From: UBA6115 sp040776985
GTDB taxonomy: Bacteria; Bacillota; Clostridia; Christensenellales; Aristaeellaceae
Direction: 5' to 3'
NCBI GenBank assembly: GCA_040776985.1
Contig: JAXGZL010000001.1
Coordinates: 310,001 to 374,000 of the forward strand
DNA: 64,000 bases
Numbering within the stretch: the first letter of the stretch is position 1; every line of letters begins with the position of its first letter. The notes under the pieces were generated by a model, which did not search any database, had not been told where the DNA came from, and saw nothing but the letters and a program-made list of their open reading frames with translations. Position numbers and translations under genes: made by a program. Shown here in pieces: positions 58,917 to 64,000 of the stretch.

Positions 58917-59882
58917 CTACTTCGTTTTGCTCTGAATGTATTCCGCCAGGGAGTGCACTTCCCAGATCCCCTGGCCATGCACATCAAAAAGGTAAGTGGC
59001 GGTAAACACTTCATCCTTCAGCTGGACAATGCCTTTAAGCATCCCGTCCACTTCATCGGCTATCCATTTCCGCCGGTCTGCGTCAATGTCCTGGGCGCGG
59101 ATGGTAGCCGTTGCCACCCAGACCTGATGCTCCTTGTTGAAGGTGGCGGTGATCCTGGCTTTGGTGGCTTCCCAGGCGTCAAGGCCCATGCCAATTTCGG
59201 TGAGGTTGCCAGACATGCTCTCCAGGATATCCGCCTCGGTGGCAATCCTGGTTTTTCGCGCCGCCTTCTCCTTTTCCCATTCTTCCTCTGTCAGGGTCTC
59301 TGCCTTGTAGTAGCCGCTTAAAAAATCATCAAAGGCCGCCCTTGCCTCATCCAGCGTAGCACCCGGATGCTCCCTGAGATAGGCCTCCATGAACACCAGA
59401 TAGGCATCAGGGGCCTTTGGCAGGTCAAAGTCCTCACCTGCCAGCTCCTTCCGGTATTCCTCCAGCAATTCGCCATATCTGGCGTCAATCAGGCTGTCGG
59501 CCAGCTTTTCCTTCTCACTGTCTGGGGTGCCCCCATCCCGCAGCTTTTTAAGCATCGCCTGATCCATGGGCAATTCCGCCCGTTCCATGGCATCCACAAA
59601 GGCTATTTTATCGTTCAGGTCCCAGCGCAGCAGACCATAGTTCTCTCCAATTTCCATCACATCCCGGGCGTGCTGCTCAACCAGGCTGTTTACGGCCAGC
59701 GCCGTCAGTGTCACCAGTATCAGGGCCATGGCCAGCACCAGGGCTACAGGAATACGCTTTTTCACTTGTTCTCCTCCTTGAATCCGGTTTTTCAGCTCCC
59801 GCTGCCCCTGCAAGGACAGGTGGAGCCCGGAAAGATGGCTGCGTAAAGCGCTTTTGATGATCATGTCATCCTGGTTATTCAT
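58917..59882 (-). CDS. Probable anti-sigma factor (membrane)
   Basis: 321 residues. Cytosolic N-terminus (~1-40), one membrane helix (~44-64, PVALVLAMALILVTLTALAV), and a large external domain rich in charged helices. It overlaps the ECF sigma gene by 8 bp, the standard arrangement of sigma and anti-sigma. No zinc-finger motif is visible, so the contact with sigma would be of another type. Its signal is unknown. Confidence 0.72.
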   Translation of the reverse strand: MNNQDDMIIKSALRSHLSGLHLSLQGQRELKNRIQGGEQVKKRIPVALVLAMALILVTLTALAVNSLVEQHARDVMEIGENYGLLRWDLNDKIAFVDAMERAELPMDQAMLKKLRDGGTPDSEKEKLADSLIDARYGELLEEYRKELAGEDFDLPKAPDAYLVFMEAYLREHPGATLDEARAAFDDFLSGYYKAETLTEEEWEKEKAARKTRIATEADILESMSGNLTEIGMGLDAWEATKARITATFNKEHQVWVATATIRAQDIDADRRKWIADEVDGMLKGIVQLKDEVFTATYLFDVHGQGIWEVHSLAEYIQSKTK

Positions 59883-60399
59883 GGCTTTCCCTCCCCTCCA
59901 ATGTGCCGCGCAGGAGTGCGCGCGCCTTATTCAGGCGGTTGTGAACGGAGGACAGGGCCAGGCCCAGGGCCTGTGCCGTTTCCGCCATGGTGAGATTGTG
60001 GTAGTAGTACATCAGGATCACCCCTCTGTACCGGTCCGGCAAACGCATGATGGCCTCAAACACTTCCTGCTCCTTCTCTTCTGGCGGTGACCCGCTCTGC
60101 GGCAGATCTTCAATCTCCCGCTTCAGGTCCACCCGCCGCAACCATGTGGACCGCTTATAGTCCTTGCAGGTGTTGATGGCAATGCGCATGATCCAGGTTT
60201 TCTCACTGCTTCCGTCCCGCCCCTCAAACTGCCCGTAGCGCTTCCAGGCCTTGAGAAAGGTATCCTGCGCGGCGTCCTCCGCCAGCGCCCTGTCCCTGAG
60301 CATCACAAAGCAGGTCTGAACCACTGCGCCCTCATATGCCGCGATCCAATGTTCCACCACGGCCTCCGGTGCCCTTCTTTGCACCATGGCGCTCTCCAT
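59875..60399 (-). CDS. ECF RNA polymerase sigma factor
   Basis: 174 residues. Region 2 (~20-85: DRALAEDAAQDTFLKAWKRY) and region 4 (~115-165: RLPDRYRGVILMYYYHNLTM, AQALGLALSSVHNRLNKAR) are present and nothing else, as in ECF sigma factors. Coupled to the membrane anti-sigma gene. Start at 60399 (MESAMVQRR) with GAGG upstream; 60387 is possible. Target genes cannot be named from the window beyond probable autoregulation. Confidence 0.9.
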   Translation of the reverse strand: MESAMVQRRAPEAVVEHWIAAYEGAVVQTCFVMLRDRALAEDAAQDTFLKAWKRYGQFEGRDGSSEKTWIMRIAINTCKDYKRSTWLRRVDLKREIEDLPQSGSPPEEKEQEVFEAIMRLPDRYRGVILMYYYHNLTMAETAQALGLALSSVHNRLNKARALLRGTLEGRESHE

Positions 60400-60422
60400 T
60401 CCGTCCTCACCCCCTCACCCAT

Positions 60423-60449
60423 TAGACGAATGACAAAGCGATATTTTCG
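60423..60449 (-). promoter_or_regulatory. Candidate ECF-type autoregulated promoter
   Basis: CGTCTA (60423-60428), a common ECF -10, lies 24 bp before the sigma start, with CGAAAA (60444-60449) 15 bp upstream as a poor -35. Suggestive only. Confidence 0.35.
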
Positions 60450-60457
60450 AAGCATAC

Positions 60458-60486
60458 AAAAAAGAGGGGTGAGCATCAATCCCCTC
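60458..60486 (-). terminator. Terminator of the ars-type operon
   Basis: GAGGGG/CCCCTC stem (60464-60486) followed on the minus strand by six T (60463-60458), 24 bp past the arsC stop. Confidence 0.78.
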
Positions 60487-60509
60487 CCGCCAGCAAATCA
60501 TGATACATG

Positions 60510-60938
60510 CTACTCAAACTGCCCTACATGGATCAGCTCCTCAATCTTCATCCTGATCTGGTCACGCACCGCGCGCACCTGGTCCAGCACCGATTCATGT
60601 CTGCCCGAAAACCCTGCAGGGTCAGGGAAATTCCAGGCCAGGGTAGCCTTGGCGCTGGGAAAAATGGGGCACTGCTGCCCGGCGGATTGGTCGCAGACCT
60701 TGATCACCAGGTCATAGTCCCTGCCCTGCTTGAAATAGTCAAACACCGAGTTCACCGGGTTCCCCGCGATGTCATATCCTGCCTCAGCCATGGCTTCCAC
60801 CACCACAGGATTCAGCACCCCCGGCTCAAGGCCGGCGCTTTCAGCCCTGAACCGGCCTTCTCCCAGGCGGTTCAGGAAGGCCATGGCCATCTGACTCCTG
60901 GCGGAGTTGTGCACGCAGACAAACAGAACGCTGATCAT
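60510..60938 (-). CDS. arsC: Arsenate reductase, thioredoxin-coupled (low-MW phosphatase fold)
   Basis: 142 residues. P-loop FVCVHNSARSQMA with nucleophile Cys (~8), and the second and third Cys in VCDQSAGQQCPIF (~82 and ~90), giving the three-Cys relay of the B. subtilis/S. aureus ArsC type. Reduces arsenate to arsenite for export. The thioredoxin-fold gene 4 bp upstream may recycle it. An alternative is a phosphatase-like protein, but the three cysteines favour ArsC. Confidence 0.9.
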   Translation of the reverse strand: MISVLFVCVHNSARSQMAMAFLNRLGEGRFRAESAGLEPGVLNPVVVEAMAEAGYDIAGNPVNSVFDYFKQGRDYDLVIKVCDQSAGQQCPIFPSAKATLAWNFPDPAGFSGRHESVLDQVRAVRDQIRMKIEELIHVGQFE

Positions 60939-60942
60939 CGCC

Positions 60943-61254
60943 TTATTGCCCTCCTGTCAGGTGGTCCCCCAGCAGGCTGACCAATTCCTGGACGCTGAGC
61001 ACCTGCCCTGAGGCCAGCACCCTGTCATCAACCATCAACGCGGGGGTTCGCATCACGCCGTATGCGGCAATCTGGGCAAAATCAGTCACATGGCCCACCA
61101 CCGGGTCAAACCCCAGCTGCTTCATGGCCTCCTGCGCATTGCTTTCAAGCTTGTTGCAGCTGACGCAGCCGCTTCCCAGCACTTTGACCCTGGCATCTGC
61201 CTGGGGCTTGCCAGGCGGAGACAGTTCCTGTTTTTTCTTTCCGAATAATCCCAT
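60943..61254 (-). CDS. Small thioredoxin-fold redox protein (TIGR00412 type)
   Basis: 103 residues, start MGLFGKKKQELSPPG (61254), AAAGGAG upstream; the longer frame is unsupported. Redox motif GSGCVSCNKLESN (~33-45) with a CxxC disulfide, and cis-Pro segment GVMRTPALMVDD. These minimal thioredoxins accompany permease and ArsC genes in arsenic operons. It probably reduces ArsC or assists the permease. Confidence 0.88.
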   Translation of the reverse strand: MGLFGKKKQELSPPGKPQADARVKVLGSGCVSCNKLESNAQEAMKQLGFDPVVGHVTDFAQIAAYGVMRTPALMVDDRVLASGQVLSVQELVSLLGDHLTGGQ

Positions 61255-61270
61255 TCTGTTTCTCCTTTCA

Positions 61271-62233
61271 TCAGCCAATCAGCGGCTGAAGCATGTTGAA
61301 TGCATATCCTATCAGGATGATTCCCAGGGTACAGATGGCGATGAAAACCGCCAGCAATTTGGGCTTGATGGCCTTGCGCAGCATGATCAGGGAGGGAAGG
61401 GAAAGGGTGGTCACCGCCATCATGAAGGCAAGGATGGCACCCAGCTGCGCCCCTTTGGCATACAGCGCCTCCGCCACCGGAATGGTGCCAAAGATGTCCC
61501 CGTACATGGGGGCGCCCACCACTGTCGCCAGGACCACGGAGAGAGGGTTCCGGTCTCCCAGGACGGAGGCGATCCAGTCCTGGGGGATCCAGTTGTGAAT
61601 CACAGCGCCAATGCCCACCCCCAGCAGAATGTAGGGGAACACTTTCCTGAAGGTGCTGGCGGTCTGCTCCCTGGCATAGCGCAACCGGTCCCTGGCCCCA
61701 AGATCAGGCACTTCGATATCCACCGTCCCTGCTGTGCGGATAAAGTCCTCCACCTGATCTTCCATGCGCATCCTGTCAATCACCGTGCCACCAATCACCG
61801 CAATGACCAGCCCCATCAGCACATACAGCAGGGCGATTTTCTCGCCAAATATGCTCATCAACAGCACCAGGGAACCCAGATCCACCATGGGAGAGGAGAT
61901 CAGGAAGGAAAAGGTGACCCCCATGGGGAGCCCGGCAGAGCTGAAGCCAATGAACAAAGGGATGGATGAGCAGGAGCAAAAGGGCGTCACCGTGCCAAGC
62001 AGTGCCGCCAGGATATTGGCGCCAAGCCCCCGGAAACGGCCCAGTATCTTTCTGCTGCGCTCCGGCGGGAAATAGCTCTGGATATATGAAATGATGAAAA
62101 TCAGCACGCACAGCAGCGCCACAATCTTCAGGGTGTCATACAGGAAAAACTGCAGGCTCATCACCCAGCGGTTTCCGGTATCAAGGCCCAGGGCCGACAG
62201 GAAACTCCCCATCAGCTCGTTAAGCCACCGCAT
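61271..62233 (-). CDS. Permease of the DUF318/ArsP-like family
   Basis: 320 residues with about eight helices in two groups, separated by a cytosolic loop (~150-185). The motif TVTPFCSCSSIPLFIGF (~80-96) has two neighbouring cysteines found across this family, and VVGAPMYGDIFGTIP mirrors it in the second half. Relatives export organoarsenicals or arsenite; here arsR, arsC and thioredoxin neighbours support arsenic export. No ArsB or Acr3 gene is present. Confidence 0.85.
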   Translation of the reverse strand: MRWLNELMGSFLSALGLDTGNRWVMSLQFFLYDTLKIVALLCVLIFIISYIQSYFPPERSRKILGRFRGLGANILAALLGTVTPFCSCSSIPLFIGFSSAGLPMGVTFSFLISSPMVDLGSLVLLMSIFGEKIALLYVLMGLVIAVIGGTVIDRMRMEDQVEDFIRTAGTVDIEVPDLGARDRLRYAREQTASTFRKVFPYILLGVGIGAVIHNWIPQDWIASVLGDRNPLSVVLATVVGAPMYGDIFGTIPVAEALYAKGAQLGAILAFMMAVTTLSLPSLIMLRKAIKPKLLAVFIAICTLGIILIGYAFNMLQPLIG

Positions 62234-62271
62234 CCCCAGCGCCTGGTTTTGAATGAAAGCCCATACAGTGT

Positions 62272-62565
62272 TCAGACGCCATCCCCCCTTTGTTCAGTCA
62301 TCCGGCTCAGCAGCGCCGCTGCCCTGCGGCTGCCCTCCCGGCTGATGCTGTAATGGCTCCACTTGCCGTCCTCCCTCTTGTCCACCACCCCAGATTCGCA
62401 CAGCACCTTCAGGTGATAGCTGAGGGTGGACTGGGGCATGTCCAGGCGCTCCAGCAGCACACAGACGCACTGCTCGCCCTGCTGCAGCAGGGAAAGCACC
62501 TGCAATCGCCTGCTGTCGCAAAAAGCCTTGAACACCTTTGCCTCCCGGGCAAAATCCCGACCCAT
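62272..62565 (-). CDS. arsR: ArsR family metal-responsive repressor
   Basis: 97 residues starting MGRDFAREAKVFKAF (62565), GGAGG upstream. Winged helix with the inducer Cys pair in GEQCVCVLLERLDMPQS and recognition helix QSTLSYHLKVLCESG. Typical ArsR: dissociates from the operator upon arsenite binding. It is the first gene of the ars operon and its own operator is visible. Confidence 0.93.
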   Translation of the reverse strand: MGRDFAREAKVFKAFCDSRRLQVLSLLQQGEQCVCVLLERLDMPQSTLSYHLKVLCESGVVDKREDGKWSHYSISREGSRRAAALLSRMTEQRGDGV

Positions 62566-62576
62566 GACCTGCCTCC

Positions 62577-62627
62577 AAATCAACTTTTCTTGATTTAAAA
62601 GATAATACAAAACAGACCCTGTGTCAA
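62577..62627 (-). promoter_or_regulatory. ars operon promoter with ArsR operator
   Basis: TTGACA (62622-62627), 17-bp spacer, TATCTT (62599-62604). Directly downstream is a perfect dyad AAATCAA-6 bp-TTGATTT (62577-62596), as expected for ArsR-type operators. Confidence 0.82.
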
Positions 62628-62636
62628 GATATCTTT

Positions 62637-64000
62637 TTACAGGTTATCTGAGCCATCCCGCTCCGGAAACAGCATCTCCTCCATATAGGCCTCATTGAAC
62701 CAGGGATTGCCCCCCAGGGGCACATGGCGGGCGGAGGCGGCAATGCGGGACAAATCCTGAAGCCGATCGGTGTTCAGCAGCAGTTCCACCGCCCCGGAAA
62801 GGGACGCGTTGCCGATCACCCGCACCTTTTGCGCCAGCGCCTCCGGGATCAGGCCGATGCGGACGGCGCTTTTTATGTCCAGGTGGCTGCCAAAGCCGCC
62901 CGCCAGATAAAGGGCGCTGATTGCCTCCGCCTGAAGGCCCGCCGTGTGCAGCAGGGTGCGGATACCGGCGGCAATGGCCGCCTTGGCCAGCTGCACATTG
63001 CGGATGTCCGCGGGGATGAGATGCACCTCCCCCGCAAGGGGCAGGGTGTCCTCCTCCGTGGCGCCGGTGTCCTCCACCAGGCCCAGGTCCAGCAGGGCCG
63101 CCACCCCATCAATCAGGCCGGAGCCGCAGACCCCCACCGGGGGTAATTCCCCAATGGTGTGGGCTTTCAAGGCGCCGTTTTCCACCCACACGCTGTCTAT
63201 TGCCCCCGGGACGCTGCCGCAGCCCATGTAGATGCCCGCCCCCTCAAAGGCGGGCCCGGCGGCGGTGGAGGCCACGTGCAGCGTTCCCTCCCGCCACAGC
63301 GCGATCTCCCCATTGGTTCCCACATCACAAAGCAAGGCGGTGTCCGGCTTTTCACACAGACCGCTGGAAAGCACCGCGCAGCTGATGTCCGCCCCCACAA
63401 AGGCGTTCATGCAGGGGGGGAGATAGGCCCTTTTTCCCAGGATTTCTGTCCATTCCCCAAAAAGCTGATCCGCCTCAAAGGGCGCCCGGGACAGGGAAAG
63501 GGGGGATCTGCCCGTCAGCAGATAGAGCATGGTGGTGTTGCCGGCGATGACCAGGGATTTTACCTCAGTGTCAGGGATACCCGCTTTTTTACATGCATCG
63601 GCCAGCAGCTGCCCGATTGCTTCCTCCGCCAGGCGCTGCAGCCGGGGAAGCCCGCCTTCCAGCGCCGCGCCAATGCGACCCATCACATCCGCCACCACCA
63701 CTCCCTGGGGATTGGCCTGGGCGGCGCTGGCCAGGTGCCTGCCTGTTGCCAGGTCAAACAATTTCAGCGCGATGGTGGTGGTGCCCAAGTCCACCGCTGC
63801 TCCAAACCTTCCAGGCATGGGCCGCAAAACGCCTAGATTTTCCTTGCCGTCCAGCTGGATCTGGCCCATCCCCTGGCTGCCCGGCAATGTAATTTCGCAG
63901 TCCCCCACCAGGCGCATCTGGCAGGCCAGCCGCCCCCCCGCCGCCTGCTCCAGGGCGTTTGGCGGGGATAATTCCCCTGTGCCCTCCACCCGGCATTTCC
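62637..64000 (-). CDS. ASKHA-domain protein, RACo-like corrinoid-protein reductive activator (5' end cut by window edge)
   Basis: The frame is open to the right window edge. The first visible residues KCRVEGTGELSPPN and ACQMRLVGDCEITLPG look like the end of a [2Fe-2S] ferredoxin domain, so the true start lies outside. The rest is an ASKHA ATPase: AAVDLGTTTIALKLFD (phosphate-1), LVIAGNTTMLYLLTG, CDVGTNGEIAL (phosphate-2), and YLAGGFGSHLDIKSAVRIGL. RACo proteins reactivate corrinoid methyltransferases by ATP-driven reduction. Presence suggests methyl-group metabolism in this organism; no corrinoid protein is in the window. Confidence 0.88.
   Translation of the reverse strand, partial: KCRVEGTGELSPPNALEQAAGGRLACQMRLVGDCEITLPGSQGMGQIQLDGKENLGVLRPMPGRFGAAVDLGTTTIALKLFDLATGRHLASAAQANPQGVVVADVMGRIGAALEGGLPRLQRLAEEAIGQLLADACKKAGIPDTEVKSLVIAGNTTMLYLLTGRSPLSLSRAPFEADQLFGEWTEILGKRAYLPPCMNAFVGADISCAVLSSGLCEKPDTALLCDVGTNGEIALWREGTLHVASTAAGPAFEGAGIYMGCGSVPGAIDSVWVENGALKAHTIGELPPVGVCGSGLIDGVAALLDLGLVEDTGATEEDTLPLAGEVHLIPADIRNVQLAKAAIAAGIRTLLHTAGLQAEAISALYLAGGFGSHLDIKSAVRIGLIPEALAQKVRVIGNASLSGAVELLLNTDRLQDLSRIAASARHVPLGGNPWFNEAYMEEMLFPERDGSDNL

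Overview
The window is a GC-rich, gene-dense stretch of an anaerobic Gram-positive-lineage genome, most likely class Clostridia of the Bacillota (a Christensenellales-like lineage is a guess). The basis is whiA, a Crh-like HPr, the moxR/DUF58/transglutaminase operon, a CGAAC-type LexA box, FabT-like MarR, sigma-A promoters and strong AGGAGG ribosome sites. Three sugar-binding proteins have signal peptides but no lipobox cysteine, which is unusual for a single-membrane bacterium. Both window ends cut genes: a MarR regulator on the left and an ASKHA-type (RACo-like) corrinoid-protein activator on the right.

Layout. 1-6.1 kb (minus): MarR regulator, HesB-like small protein, DUF4143 ATPase preceded by four tandem 23-bp repeats, and a heterodimeric ABC exporter behind a 21-codon leader ORF and terminator, which together look like a translation-coupled attenuator. 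6.2-9.1 kb: secreted amidase and a secreted peptidoglycan-binding protein. 9.2-13.8 kb (minus): a sugar ABC importer without ATPase, and pyruvate kinase. 13.8-14.9 kb: an IS481/IS1202-like insertion sequence with an unusually long 25-bp target duplication, abutting the pyk -35 box. 15-17.8 kb: secreted FAD/FMN reductase and a MerR regulator with a 19-bp-spacer MerR-type promoter between them. 17.9-26.1 kb: a seven-gene operon for a rare sugar (ABC importer, psicose/tagatose-type 3-epimerase, FGGY kinase, UlaE-type epimerase).

26.2-33.1 kb: AEC transporter, small secreted FMN-binding-like protein, HAD nucleotidase plus M50 protease, two secreted wall proteins and a frameshifted membrane LuxR regulator. 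33.2-39.7 kb (plus): a hydrolase/acyltransferase-like/zinc-ribbon membrane trio, murB-whiA-crh without rapZ and yvcK, and a VanY-type carboxypeptidase. 39.7-42.1 kb: serC-serA. 42.1-47.5 kb (minus): a second sugar ABC operon with GH4 glycosidase and PfkB kinase. 47.6-50.9 kb: DUF1015 protein and a second secreted FAD/FMN reductase. 51.0-51.8 kb: a candidate structured small RNA (plus) and five tRNA genes (minus: Lys-UUU, Leu-UAG, Gly-GCC, Gly-UCC, Lys-CUU).

51.9-64 kb: DJ-1/PfpI and ABM proteins, an SOS-controlled DinB polymerase, moxR-DUF58-transglutaminase, a REP-like inverted repeat, an ECF sigma/anti-sigma pair, an ars-type operon (arsR, permease, small thioredoxin, arsC), and the RACo-like gene. 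Functionally the window combines scavenging of several sugars by ABC import, reduction of external acceptors by secreted flavoproteins, cell-wall work, and stress or toxin defence. I see no CRISPR array, prophage or complete biosynthetic cluster.
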